A DNA stretch of 64,000 bases from Lentisphaerota bacterium (GCA_015061775.1 SUVY01000005.1:1-64000); one strand, 5' to 3'. Shown: positions 35,839 through 44,988, counted from the stretch's first letter. Notes: generated by a model from the letters alone, not told the origin. Translations and numbers: made by a program.

Positions 35839-36037
35839 GGCACTGTTCCCGACAAAGGTAGGTAAAAGTAAATAAAAAAGTTTTTTCGCTTTTCTTGAAA
35901 GGGTGAGATCCGCCGTCGCCAAGGCTATGGCGGGACAAGGGGAAAAGAATAACGAAGCCGACGTTCGGCTTCTTTTCTCGCGAAAAGAAGTTTTCCCGCT
36001 TTCTTTCGCATCATCTCCCCATATCGGGAACAAAGCC
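35839..36037. repeat. Repeat family A, full copy with inverted ends
   Basis: Bounded by GGCACTGTTCCCGA (35839-35852) and TCGGGAACAAAGCC (36024-36037), inverted and matching at 12 of 14 positions. Inside are a GAAGCCGA/TCGGCTTC hairpin and a CTTCTTTTC/GAAAAGAAG hairpin. The 199 bp element, without coding capacity and with inverted ends, resembles a miniature transposable element. It sits in the 5' leader of the regulator gene. Confidence 0.75.
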
Positions 36038-36057
36038 ATTATCAAAAGGAGGTCACT

Positions 36058-37380
36058 ATGGCTGTATATTCTGATCTTTATGACTATATTTTAACCATGA
36101 TAGAGAACGAGCTTGCTCCCGGCAGCAAGCTTCCCGGAGCGCGCAAAATCGCAGAACGCTTCTCCTGCGCGCTGCCCAAAGTGCAGGCTGTGCTCGACTC
36201 TCTTGAGCAGAGCGGCGTTGTTGAAAGTCGCGAACGCAGCGGAACTTATGTCCGCGAGGGATATACTGAAAACATACTTCCGCACAACATTGCCTGCAGT
36301 AAATTTCAGGTTGCGCTCACCGATGAGCAGAAACAGGAGCTGCGCCGCGAATTTCCGGAAATGCACCTGAGCAGAGCCTTCAAAAAGGGCGGAGTCGAGA
36401 TATTTACCTCTTTCACTATATTGACCAGACAGCAGCAGTATCAGGATTTGAGCGCCATATTCACTGAGTGTTTTCCGGACAGTCAGGCGGAGTTTTACAT
36501 GGAGGCTCTCAAACCCTTTATGATCGACGGCAAACTCTGCGCGGTTCCCGTGATATTCTCTCCTCAGCTGCTCTGGTACAACCCCGATATCTTCAATAAA
36601 GCAGGAGCTCCGCTGCCCTCAAACAACTGGGGCGAAGCGGAATTTTTCAATGCGATAAGAACGCTCCACCGCACCCTCGCCGGAAGGCGGATAATCAACT
36701 ATTCTCCCAACTTCCACAGCTGGATCGGTTTCATCCTCGCCTCCGGAGGCATCCTCTTCGACAAAAACATGCCGGACCCCGTACTTGCCGACTCCCTGCA
36801 GACGCTCGGAGCGTGTCTCAAGTATGTCAATCTGCTGCGTGAACTCGATCTTGTCGAAGACTATGAGAACAACGCTCCAAAATCATTCGCTGAGGGAAAA
36901 CTCGCCATGTTTGTCGGCTTCAGACAATCATCATATATTTTCCGTGAGTACGGTATAAACTTCACTCCGCAGGCAGTCTATATGCCCAACCTCGGAGGCA
37001 GGGAAAATCATCAGGGAGCTGCTCTTATCGCTTTCAGAAACGAATTTCATGATAAGGAAAAAATCAAAAAGCTTTTGAAATTCTGGCTCTCCCACTCCAT
37101 TCAGGAGACGCTCGGAAAAGCCGGCTATGGTGTTCCTTTCAGAAAAAGTGCCGCCCTCGCCTCGCTCGATCCGTCAAGTGCTCCGGACAAATATCTGCTG
37201 CAGAAGTTTCCTCCGCTGAGTTCAAACTATCATATCCATTCAGAAATACTCGGCTCGGTGATATCAGGCGCAAGCACCCTGCTCAACGCGCAGCGTCCGG
37301 AAAATTTGCCGAACTTTCTGCATGAACTGGCAACAACAATGAGATTTCTCCATAAAATAACCCCACAAAAGAAAGGATAA
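36058..37380 (+). CDS. GntR-type regulator fused to a solute-binding-protein domain
   Basis: A 440-residue fusion. Residues 1-70 form a GntR winged helix (YDYILTMIENELAPGSKLPGARKIAERF, then VQAVLDSLEQSGVVESRERSGTYV). Residues about 100-430 resemble a family 1 extracellular sugar-binding protein: VPVIFSPQLLWYNPDIFNKAG, NNWGEAEFFNAI and SFAEGKLAMFVGFRQSS match the hinge and ligand-cleft segments. No signal peptide, so the binding domain is cytoplasmic and should sense a sugar directly. AAAAGGAGGT gives a near-perfect ribosome site. The neighbouring enzyme gene starts 4 bp later and is the likely target, with autoregulation through the palindrome at 35788. Effector unknown. Confidence 0.8.
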   Translation: MAVYSDLYDYILTMIENELAPGSKLPGARKIAERFSCALPKVQAVLDSLEQSGVVESRERSGTYVREGYTENILPHNIACSKFQVALTDEQKQELRREFPEMHLSRAFKKGGVEIFTSFTILTRQQQYQDLSAIFTECFPDSQAEFYMEALKPFMIDGKLCAVPVIFSPQLLWYNPDIFNKAGAPLPSNNWGEAEFFNAIRTLHRTLAGRRIINYSPNFHSWIGFILASGGILFDKNMPDPVLADSLQTLGACLKYVNLLRELDLVEDYENNAPKSFAEGKLAMFVGFRQSSYIFREYGINFTPQAVYMPNLGGRENHQGAALIAFRNEFHDKEKIKKLLKFWLSHSIQETLGKAGYGVPFRKSAALASLDPSSAPDKYLLQKFPPLSSNYHIHSEILGSVISGASTLLNAQRPENLPNFLHELATTMRFLHKITPQKKG

Positions 37381-37384
37381 GAAA

Positions 37385-39136
37385 ATGGAGTTCACCAGAA
37401 AAATCCTGTTTGCAGGAACAAGTTCCTACAACCACTACCTCACCCCTGAGGAATTCAGACAGACTGCCCAGATCGCAGCTGAAGTGGGATTCACCCACAT
37501 CGACCTCGGATGCTCCATGATCGAGCGCAGCCGCCACCAGCTCACCAACAACGGCGTTTATTGCAAAAATTACGACTTTTATACTGAATATACTGCGGCA
37601 TTCCCGAGCTACTTCAAGTTCTTCGTTCCCGAGGCTCTGAGGCCCTATCTTCCGGAAGAGACCGCGAAACGCAACCTTGAGGCAATGCACGTCCGCGCAG
37701 AGATTTTGCAGTCTCTCGGACTCAAAGGAGCCTTTTTCGGAGCTGAACCGCAGTTCCTTCCTGAGCAGGCTTACGAAGATCATCCCTCCTGGAGAGGCGC
37801 GCGCAGCGATTTCTCCGGACGCAGTATCATCGCCTACTTCTCCCCCTGCATCGACCAGCAGGAGATCCGCGACCTCTACGGAGAGGCGGCTGAGGCACTC
37901 TCAGAAGCTGCTCCCTGTCTCGACTACATCCACATGCTCACCGGAGACTCAGGCGCAGGTATCTGCTGGGGACAGCTCTACACCGGAACCAATGGTCCGG
38001 CTTACTGCGAACATGTTCCGATGGCTCAGAGAATATCCACCTTCTGCGAAGTTCTCGCCGAGCCGATGAGAAAACGCGGACATGCCGACCCGATGGCTAT
38101 CCTGCACCGCTCCACTCCGTGGGGACGCAGCGCGCCCGTAGTCAAGGCAGCCGGAGCTCCCGGAGGAACCGTTTTCGCCGCCCGCGCCGCTCTCGACAAA
38201 CCTGTCAGCTATGAGGACCCCGTCGGAATTCTCGAAGAGATCGCAAAAGCCGACGGCTTCGACAACATCATCGTCAATATCGAAGCTCCGCTTGTCCACA
38301 TGGCGAAAGACTCCATCTATCCGCAGGTCATCAAATCTGCTTTCGATAGCGTTCCGCGCGGAACCGTGGATATCGCGGCAAGAATCCAGAAGGCTGCGGC
38401 ACAGGTCAAACCTGAATACGACTCAGAAAAATTCACCGATGCGATGTTCCTTATCAATCAGGCGGCAAGACAGTACCGTCTGCTCAACTGCAACCTCTTC
38501 TACGGCAGCATGAGTGAGCGTTGGATCACCCGTCCTTTCCTCATCTACATTCCTGACATGGATGACGAAGAGACCGCTTACTACCGCAACTATATCTTCA
38601 ACGTAAACGGAGAGGCTGCTTTCAAAGACATCCTCGACTTCCACGGAAACCGCTGGATCAGATTCGGTTCCACTCCGGAAGAGGGAAGATTGTCCGCGCA
38701 CTTTTGTTTTGATATCATCTCCAAACTTGAGCGCGCGATCAAACTGCTCGGAGCAGAGTCCGAAATCGGATACCGTATCCGCGCCCTGAGAGCTCTGATC
38801 AAAAACATCCGCCACCTGCTGCTCTTTACCGGAATGCATGACAGACTCAAAAAAGGAGAGACTTTCACCAAAGACGACCGTACTTTCTTCGGACAGGTCA
38901 TGCGCGCCGAGATCGACAACTGCGATGAGCTTATCGAAGTTCTGGAAAAAGGTCCAGCCAACGTGTTTCCGCTCGCTCCGACCAAAGAGGCTGAGCACAC
39001 CTTCATGTTCGGTCCGGATTTTGCTGACCAGCTCAGACTCAAAAAGAAGCAGATGGTCGCCCACTGGCACGATCTGGATGATCTGATCATCGGCAAGAAG
39101 CCTCCGATCGCAAATATCCAGTCCAAAAACCTCTGA
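37385..39136 (+). CDS. Uncharacterised protein, TIM-barrel-like, co-operonic with GntR-SBP regulator
   Basis: A 583-residue cytoplasmic protein I cannot place in a family. The start (RKILFAGTSSYNHYLTPEEF..., GFTHIDLGCSMIERS) has the alternating strand/helix look of a TIM barrel, with GLKGAFFGAEPQFLPE near 115, YIHMLTGDSGAGICWGQLY near 183 and ADPMAILHRSTPWGRS near 235. The last 150 residues are mostly helical. Several conserved-looking acidic residues (Glu near 120, Asp near 190) could be catalytic. Position directly behind a sugar-sensing regulator suggests a glycoside- or sugar-acid-acting enzyme. Terminated by the hairpin at 39156. Confidence 0.5.
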   Translation: MEFTRKILFAGTSSYNHYLTPEEFRQTAQIAAEVGFTHIDLGCSMIERSRHQLTNNGVYCKNYDFYTEYTAAFPSYFKFFVPEALRPYLPEETAKRNLEAMHVRAEILQSLGLKGAFFGAEPQFLPEQAYEDHPSWRGARSDFSGRSIIAYFSPCIDQQEIRDLYGEAAEALSEAAPCLDYIHMLTGDSGAGICWGQLYTGTNGPAYCEHVPMAQRISTFCEVLAEPMRKRGHADPMAILHRSTPWGRSAPVVKAAGAPGGTVFAARAALDKPVSYEDPVGILEEIAKADGFDNIIVNIEAPLVHMAKDSIYPQVIKSAFDSVPRGTVDIAARIQKAAAQVKPEYDSEKFTDAMFLINQAARQYRLLNCNLFYGSMSERWITRPFLIYIPDMDDEETAYYRNYIFNVNGEAAFKDILDFHGNRWIRFGSTPEEGRLSAHFCFDIISKLERAIKLLGAESEIGYRIRALRALIKNIRHLLLFTGMHDRLKKGETFTKDDRTFFGQVMRAEIDNCDELIEVLEKGPANVFPLAPTKEAEHTFMFGPDFADQLRLKKKQMVAHWHDLDDLIIGKKPPIANIQSKNL

Positions 39137-39155
39137 CGGGCGTATCATACAAAAC

Positions 39156-39183
39156 AAAAGCGGCTGAAAATGCCGCTTTTTTT
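39156..39183 (+). terminator. Terminator of gntR-SBP operon
   Basis: AAAAGCGGC (39156-39164) pairs with GCCGCTTTT (39172-39180), and the T-run continues to 39183. Confidence 0.88.
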
Positions 39184-39275
39184 CTCTCTTTATATTGATA
39201 AAACTTCTCCGTCATCTTATGTTGATAGCAGATACACTCTTCAGGTGTATCCAAAATCAAAGAGGAGAAGTAATT

Positions 39276-39602
39276 ATGAAAGAGAAAAACGAACACAATC
39301 ACGAGCATGCATCCATCTGCGGATGCGAGGACAGCAGCTGCAGCCGGACTCCGTGGATATCGAGAGTTTTTGATATCCTCGGAGTCATCTTTATCGCGGC
39401 AGGAATAGTTATGCTGATTTCCTCGATCTTTACCGAAACGACCGCCATATTCATGGTGTTTTTCATCTCGCTCTTCGGAACTGGTTTCCTCTATTCTGCA
39501 ATAGCGGAACTGCTCCGCAGCAATGCCGAAATCGCCTATGCGACCAGAGCGATGCTCGCCATCAAACGGCATGAGCACGAAAAATTCCATACCAAAGAGT
39601 GA
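39276..39602 (+). CDS. Small two-pass membrane protein
   Basis: A 108-residue protein with a His/Cys-rich start (residues 7-22: HNHEHASICGCEDSSC, possibly metal-binding), two membrane segments at about 29-49 and 53-75, and a basic, cytoplasmic-looking tail. AGAGGAGAAG precedes the ATG at 39276; longer in-frame starts lie upstream without a ribosome site. It has its own terminators on both sides. No family recognised; the N-terminal His/Cys cluster is worth noting but does not fix a function. Confidence 0.55.
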   Translation: MKEKNEHNHEHASICGCEDSSCSRTPWISRVFDILGVIFIAAGIVMLISSIFTETTAIFMVFFISLFGTGFLYSAIAELLRSNAEIAYATRAMLAIKRHEHEKFHTKE

Positions 39603-39620
39603 CGTCTGGTATAATAAAAA

Positions 39621-39657
39621 AAACTCCGGAAGGATTCAGTTCTTTCCGGAGTTTTTT
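39621..39657. terminator. Bidirectional terminator
   Basis: AAACTCCGGAA (39621-39631) pairs with TTCCGGAGTTT (39644-39654), with T-runs on both strands. It ends the small membrane protein gene and can also stop the leftward rnf transcript. Confidence 0.85.
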
Positions 39658-39688
39658 CTTGTCATGCAAAACGCTGTTTCAATGCGTT

Positions 39689-40369
39689 TTACTCTTCTTC
39701 ATTTACCGAACAGATGCGGCAGTTGCGGCAATCAAGTCCGGCGGGAGGAATATAGAGTTTTCCAGCTTTGACCGCTGCTCTGCGGTTGAAATAACTCTTC
39801 AATCCGAGAATGGCTCCGACGATGATGAACGCTCCGGGAGCGGCTCCGGGAAGCAGGAAATCTGTCGTCCAGCAGGTGATGAGTTTCACTCCGAATATCG
39901 AGCCTGTGCCGACAAATTCGCGGATGGCTCCGAGCAGAGTGAGAGCAATGGTAAACCCGAGTCCCATTCCGACCGCATCGAGAACAGCCTGGAATGGGGT
40001 GTTCTTTGAAGCAAACGCCTCAGCCCTTCCGAGAACGATACAGTTCACCACGATGAGCGGAATAAATATTCCGAGAGCCTCATACAGCGATGCCGGAGCA
40101 TAAGCCTGCATCAGCAGATCGACCACCGTAACAAATGTCGCGATGACCACGATATAAACCGGAATACGGATCTTCTTGGGAACAATGGAACTTATGCAGC
40201 TCACCACAAGGTTGCTGCCGATAAGCACAAACGTCGTGGCAAGTCCCATTCCGACACCGTTGGTGGCACAAGTGGTGAGCGCGAGGGTGGGACAGGTTCC
40301 GAGCAGCAGAACGAATACGGGGTTTTCTTTCCAGATGCCCCGGGTAAGATTGGAAACAGATTTACTCAT
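39689..40369 (-). CDS. rnfE: Rnf complex subunit E
   Basis: A 226-residue membrane protein with about six hydrophobic segments, of the RnfE/NqrD family (VFVLLLGTCPTLALTTCATNG near residue 18, LGIFIPLIVVNCIVLGRAEAFA near 100). With RnfA it forms the membrane core carrying the buried [2Fe-2S] cluster, so the Cys in GTCPTLA is expected to be a ligand. The C-terminus has an added CRNCRIC motif. It is the last gene of the rnfABCDGE order and overlaps rnfG by 4 bp. An AAAACGC/GCGTTTT hairpin overlaps its stop (39668-39690) and may help terminate. Confidence 0.92.
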   Translation of the reverse strand: MSKSVSNLTRGIWKENPVFVLLLGTCPTLALTTCATNGVGMGLATTFVLIGSNLVVSCISSIVPKKIRIPVYIVVIATFVTVVDLLMQAYAPASLYEALGIFIPLIVVNCIVLGRAEAFASKNTPFQAVLDAVGMGLGFTIALTLLGAIREFVGTGSIFGVKLITCWTTDFLLPGAAPGAFIIVGAILGLKSYFNRRAAVKAGKLYIPPAGLDCRNCRICSVNEEE

Positions 40370-41034
40370 TTTTCACCTCCGAATCGGGACAGGATCTCTT
40401 TTTTGTTTTCCATGTAGGCAAGGTCGATCTCATAGGCGAGAGTTGTTATTGCCGCGCTGGTGATGGTTGCTCCGGTGCGGTAATCGAAGCTGCCTCCATC
40501 CTTCCTGACCTTCCACGGAGCATCTTTCGATGCAGCTTTGCCGTTGAACTGATCGAGGTAGATATTGGGGGCAAGTCCTGCCGGAACAGGCTTGGTGATG
40601 TTGAATATGGTCTTATTGAACACACGGGCACAGACATTGGCTCCGAGTCCCGGAGTCTCGTTGTTGGCTGTGATAAGCGATGCGAGGATTTTTCCATCCG
40701 GAGCTATGCCCATAAGCATCTCGATCTTTCCGCCGTATCCGCCGGGATTGGAAGCAACTGCCGCAACTGCGACCAGCTTTCCGGATTTTTTTGCGCCCAT
40801 GAACTTCACGTTCCAGCCGGAAGAGGTCTTCGCCTCATAAACAAGCTGGGACGGATCGTTGTCGAATGCCGGAAGCACCATGCCCATCGCCTTTTTCTGC
40901 TGGGCAGCCTGCGCCGCCGCAATAGGAGATGCGGTCACATGTGACACCAGGGCAAGCACCAGAGCAGAGAGCAAACCGACTGCTCCGAGGAATATTCCGA
41001 GAACGGCGATATTTTCGTTATCTTTCAATTTCAT
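40366..41034 (-). CDS. rnfG: Rnf complex subunit G, FMN-linked
   Basis: A 222-residue protein with one N-terminal membrane segment (about residues 9-33) and an extracytoplasmic domain. It ends with YRTGATITSAAITTLAYE, in which the Thr of TGATITS is the site where FMN is attached covalently through phosphate in RnfG/NqrC. It passes electrons within the Rnf complex, which links ferredoxin and NAD to Na+ or H+ movement. It overlaps rnfD and rnfE by 4 bp each. Confidence 0.92.
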   Translation of the reverse strand: MKLKDNENIAVLGIFLGAVGLLSALVLALVSHVTASPIAAAQAAQQKKAMGMVLPAFDNDPSQLVYEAKTSSGWNVKFMGAKKSGKLVAVAAVASNPGGYGGKIEMLMGIAPDGKILASLITANNETPGLGANVCARVFNKTIFNITKPVPAGLAPNIYLDQFNGKAASKDAPWKVRKDGGSFDYRTGATITSAAITTLAYEIDLAYMENKKEILSRFGGEK

Positions 41035-42158
41035 TTCGCCACCTCCTTCTTCTCACGCTTGACAGTATAACCGAAAGGACGGATACCGCAGTAGCGGTCG
41101 ATCAGGGGAACAAGTGCATTCATCAGCAGGATCGAAAAACTCACTCCCTCCGGGTAGTTGCCCCAGAGACGGATGACTGCAGTCACGATACCGCAGCCGA
41201 CTCCGAAAACGATGGCTCCGACCGGAGTGATGGGAGATGTGACCATATCGGTCGCCATGAAAATCGCGCCGAGCAGCAGACCTCCGGTCAAAAGGTGGAA
41301 GAGCGGTTCAGGAGTAAATGCCGGAGAGATCATGTGGGCAACTGCCGTTATCACAGCTACTGTTCCCACATAACACACCGGGATCCTCCAGTTTATCAGC
41401 TTGAACGCAAGAAGGATAAAGAACCCGAGCAGCAGCGCCGGAACGCAGGTCTCGCCGATACAGCCGGGGCGATTTCCGATAAAATAATCCTTCAGCATCT
41501 GCGGATGGGCGAAAAATCCCTGGCTCAACTCATCTTTGGGAGCGGTCTTTACCAAACCGAGCGGAGTGGCACAAGTGACCGCATCGAGCTTTTTCTCTCC
41601 CTTTTCAACAGCAATGCGCTGTTCAAAGGTGACAAAATTGTCGTATCCGAAACTCTTATTGAAGTTTCTGGGAGCATACCAGGTGGTAAGCAGAGCCGGA
41701 AATGCGATAAGCAGTCCGACACGGGCGACGATCGCGGGGTTGAAGGGGTTGTTTCCGATGCCTCCATAGACCTGTTTGCCGAGCCAGATGGCGAGAAATG
41801 CTCCGATAAGCGGCACATAGAGCGGAACTCCGGCAGGCAGATTGAGGGCGAGCAGAACTCCGGTCACGGCGGCACTTCCGTCGAGGATCGTGTTCTTGAC
41901 CGGCTTCTTGGCAAGCACGCACCAGAGAGCCTCAGCTCCCACACAGAAAACGGTGCAGCTTACGATCACAAGCAATGCTTTGAGACCGAAAAACCACACT
42001 CCGGCAAGCACCGCAGGAAGCAGCGCAAGCAGAACTTTATACATTATTTTACGCACCGTATCTGAGGTGGAAAGGTGCGGAGAGGAACTCAAAACCAGCT
42101 GATCTGCAGCCGGAAGTTTTATTTCCTGATCGACTTTAATATCTTCACTCATATTCAA
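41031..42158 (-). CDS. rnfD: Rnf complex subunit D
   Basis: A 375-residue membrane protein of the RnfD/NqrB family with about nine hydrophobic segments. SSSPHLSTSDTVRKIMYKVLLALLPA is close to the start, and the FMN-attachment region (DGSAAVTGVLLALNLP) lies near 128-143. It is likely the ion-translocating subunit. The ATG at 42158 is followed by a second Met two codons later; either may be used. It starts 12 bp after the end of rnfC. Confidence 0.92.
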   Translation of the reverse strand: MNMSEDIKVDQEIKLPAADQLVLSSSPHLSTSDTVRKIMYKVLLALLPAVLAGVWFFGLKALLVIVSCTVFCVGAEALWCVLAKKPVKNTILDGSAAVTGVLLALNLPAGVPLYVPLIGAFLAIWLGKQVYGGIGNNPFNPAIVARVGLLIAFPALLTTWYAPRNFNKSFGYDNFVTFEQRIAVEKGEKKLDAVTCATPLGLVKTAPKDELSQGFFAHPQMLKDYFIGNRPGCIGETCVPALLLGFFILLAFKLINWRIPVCYVGTVAVITAVAHMISPAFTPEPLFHLLTGGLLLGAIFMATDMVTSPITPVGAIVFGVGCGIVTAVIRLWGNYPEGVSFSILLMNALVPLIDRYCGIRPFGYTVKREKKEVAK

Positions 42159-42169
42159 AAATCTCCGGT

Positions 42170-43501
42170 TTATTTAGCGTTTCTTCTGCGGATCTCGGCT
42201 TTTGCGCGGCGCATGTGCTGGATGAGCGGACGGTGTGCCGGACAAATATAGGCGCAGGCTCCGCACTCAAGGCAGTCCATGACATGGTTGGCGGCGGCTA
42301 AATCATAACGCTCGCCCTCGATGGCGCATCCAAGCAGACAGGGAACCAGATGCATGGGACACGCGGAAACACATCTTCCGCAGCGTATGCAGCTTCCTGA
42401 ACCGTAATTGACTGCAACCTCCTTGGAAAGCAGAAGTATTCCGCTGGTGTTTTTCGACACAGGAACGTCAAATGACTTCTGGGCAAATCCCATCATGGGA
42501 CCTCCGAGGATAAGTTTTCCCGGATTGGCAGTTACTCCCTTGGCAAGTTCGATCACTTTTATCACAGGAGTTCCGATGCGGACAAGCCAGTTTCCGGGCT
42601 CGGCTACCACCTCTCCTGTAACCGTGACCACACGCTCGACAAGCGGAAGTCCTTTGACCACGGCATCGTACACCGCTTTGGCGGTTCCGACGTTCTGCAC
42701 CACGCATCCGGCATCCATCGGAAGACCTCCGGAACGCACCTCTCTGCCGGTTATGGAGTTGATGAGCTGCTTCTCGCTGCCCTGCGGATATCTGACCTTG
42801 AGCGGAACGATTTTTATTCCATATTTATCCGCAAGCTTCTGGAGCTCGGATATCGCATCGGCTTTGTTGATCTCAACTCCGATAAAAATATTGCTGACTC
42901 CGAGGATCTTTCCCACGATCGCCGCTCCTTCGAGGACGGGATCGGTGTACTCGATCATCAGACGGTGGTCGGCGGTAAGATAGGGCTCGCACTCGGCTCC
43001 GTTGAAGATAAGCGTGTCTATCGCTTTATCCGGAGGCGGAGAGAGTTTGACGTGGGTCGGGAACGATGCGCCGCCCATTCCGACAAGTCCGCACTCCGCG
43101 ACACGGTCGAGCAGAACTTTGTTGTCTGCCTTCTGCCACTCGATCGCGCTGAACGGCTCAACTGCTTCGTCAAGACCGTCTGAAACGATCTCGATCGCCT
43201 GTGCCGGAACTCCCATAGGTCCCGGAATAGTCGTTACTCCGGCAACCGTTCCGCTGGTGGGAGCGTGCAAATTTGCTGAAACAAATCCCGATGCTTTGGC
43301 TATAAGCTGATATTTCTTTACTGCGTCTCCCTTTGCCACAACAGCTTCGGGAGCTTTGCCCGCATTCTGTCCGAGCAGAACAAAGTAACGCTCAAATATC
43401 GGAGCGCTCTCTATGGCTTTTGCGGAACTAAGATTTTTGCCGTCTCCGGAAGGATGTATTCCGCCCTTGAAACTCAATGCTGCACTGTTATTTATTTTCA
43501 T
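42170..43501 (-). CDS. rnfC: Rnf complex subunit C
   Basis: A 443-residue soluble subunit similar to the 51 kDa subunit of complex I: FKGGIHPSGDGK at the start, GMGGASFPTHVK near 140, which forms the NADH/FMN site, and two [4Fe-4S] motifs, CIRCGRCVSACP near 373 and CLECGACAYICP near 412. It is the NADH-side electron entry point. The start at 43501 overlaps the rnfB end by 14 bp and begins with the usual MKINN; an upstream in-frame start would run far into rnfB. Confidence 0.93.
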   Translation of the reverse strand: MKINNSAALSFKGGIHPSGDGKNLSSAKAIESAPIFERYFVLLGQNAGKAPEAVVAKGDAVKKYQLIAKASGFVSANLHAPTSGTVAGVTTIPGPMGVPAQAIEIVSDGLDEAVEPFSAIEWQKADNKVLLDRVAECGLVGMGGASFPTHVKLSPPPDKAIDTLIFNGAECEPYLTADHRLMIEYTDPVLEGAAIVGKILGVSNIFIGVEINKADAISELQKLADKYGIKIVPLKVRYPQGSEKQLINSITGREVRSGGLPMDAGCVVQNVGTAKAVYDAVVKGLPLVERVVTVTGEVVAEPGNWLVRIGTPVIKVIELAKGVTANPGKLILGGPMMGFAQKSFDVPVSKNTSGILLLSKEVAVNYGSGSCIRCGRCVSACPMHLVPCLLGCAIEGERYDLAAANHVMDCLECGACAYICPAHRPLIQHMRRAKAEIRRRNAK

Positions 43502-44354
43502 CTTCGCTGTACTCCGGGTCATTGGTCTCGATCTGAAGATGCCGCTCGACGGTGAGCAGAGCTCCCGTGGGACAGCCGATAGCTTCGACATCAGATGCTG
43601 TCGGAAGCTTGTCGGCATCGTATTTCACCGATGCCAGAAATCCATTCGTACCGAACATATCCGCGCTGTAACGCTCGCATTTGCGGCATCCGAGACAGGA
43701 TACTTTACAAACCTTGCGCTTGTCGGGTCCTTTTTCAGGATTGTTGCAGTAAACGTGCACATCTGCATCAGCAGGAACCATTTTTATGACTCCGCGCGGA
43801 CAGACCGCTGCACAAGTTCCGCATCCGACGCAGAGCTCGCGGTGGACGACGGCGAGGTTGTTGATTATCTCAATAGCTCCAAACGGGCACTTGCGGGCAC
43901 AGCTGCCCATGCCGATACAGCCGTAGGAGCAGCCTTTGGGACCGCCGGACACCAGAACGGCTGACGCGCAGTCGAGGACTCCGTTGTAGTTGGGAGTACG
44001 CACCATCTGCTCCATATCGCCTCCGCAGCAGACAACGGCGCGGCGGGCGAAAGACTCTCCGGCATCGATTCCGAGTGCCTGGGCGATGGAACTCACCTGC
44101 TCGGGGCTTGACACAGGGCATTTTCCGGGAGAGTTCTCTCCTGAAACAACTGATTTGGCAAAGTCCGAACAGCCGGCTTTTCCGCAGCCTCCGCAGTTCG
44201 CCCCCGGAAGCAGCTCAGTAACCAGATCGACCCGCGGATCGCTCTCGACTTTGAAATACTTTGCGAAGACTCCGATGACCGCTCCGAGGATCACTCCCAG
44301 AACGCCCATGAAGACCGCCGCCGGCAATATTATGGAAACAAATATATCCTGCAT
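43488..44354 (-). CDS. rnfB: Rnf complex subunit B, ferredoxin-type
   Basis: A 288-residue protein with an N-terminal membrane anchor (residues 8-30), an Fe-S domain with CGGCGKAGC near 54, and further Cys motifs: CSYGCIGMGSCARKCP near 140, CVGCGTCAAVCP near 173 and CKVSCLGCRKC near 215. It therefore has more clusters than the gamma-proteobacterial form, resembling acetogen and clostridial RnfB. It accepts electrons from ferredoxin. It sits between rnfA and rnfC. Confidence 0.93.
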   Translation of the reverse strand: MQDIFVSIILPAAVFMGVLGVILGAVIGVFAKYFKVESDPRVDLVTELLPGANCGGCGKAGCSDFAKSVVSGENSPGKCPVSSPEQVSSIAQALGIDAGESFARRAVVCCGGDMEQMVRTPNYNGVLDCASAVLVSGGPKGCSYGCIGMGSCARKCPFGAIEIINNLAVVHRELCVGCGTCAAVCPRGVIKMVPADADVHVYCNNPEKGPDKRKVCKVSCLGCRKCERYSADMFGTNGFLASVKYDADKLPTASDVEAIGCPTGALLTVERHLQIETNDPEYSEDENK

Positions 44355-44370
44355 GATCTATCCCCTCTTC

Positions 44371-44961
44371 TCAGCAAAGTCCGGAAAATCCGATGAACGC
44401 CATGGCAAGGATACCCGCTGTGATCAGCGCGATCGGAGTTCCTGCAAGTGATTTCGGAGGATTTGCAAGTTCAAGTTTTTCGCGGATGCTGGAAAACAGC
44501 AGCAGCGCAAGAGCAAAACCAACTCCTGAAAAACATCCGAACACCGTCGCCTGAAGCACGGACAACCCCTGCTTGGCGTTGATGGTCGCGGCTCCGAGCA
44601 CCGCACAGTTGGTGGTAATGAGCGGAAGATATATTCCCAATGCCTGATAAAGTTTGGGACTCAATTTCTGGAGCATGATCTCGATAACCTGCACCAGAGC
44701 AGCTATAACCAGAATAAACAGGAGAACCTGTAAATATCTCAAATCATATCGTTTTCCCGCCAGTTCAAAAACCAGCAGATAGTTATATATAACAGATGTT
44801 ATACAGCTTGAAAGCGTCATAACAAATATGACCGCTCCAGACATGCCCAATGCGGTTTCCACTCGTTTGGAAACTCCGAGAAACGGGCAAATTCCGAGAA
44901 AGCGAGACAACACAAAGTTGTTGACTAACACTGCCCCCACAGTCAGTTCCAGATAGTTCAT
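44371..44961 (-). CDS. rnfA: Rnf complex subunit A
   Basis: A 196-residue membrane protein of the RnfA/NqrE family with six hydrophobic segments; LGICPFLGVSK near residue 21 holds the Cys expected to ligate the shared membrane [2Fe-2S] cluster. It is the first gene of rnfABCDGE and starts only 27 bp behind recR, so the Rnf genes may be read from a promoter further upstream, together with secDF and recR. Confidence 0.93.
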   Translation of the reverse strand: MNYLELTVGAVLVNNFVLSRFLGICPFLGVSKRVETALGMSGAVIFVMTLSSCITSVIYNYLLVFELAGKRYDLRYLQVLLFILVIAALVQVIEIMLQKLSPKLYQALGIYLPLITTNCAVLGAATINAKQGLSVLQATVFGCFSGVGFALALLLFSSIREKLELANPPKSLAGTPIALITAGILAMAFIGFSGLC

Positions 44962-44988
44962 AACTCTCCTTTAAAAGTTTTCCTGAAT

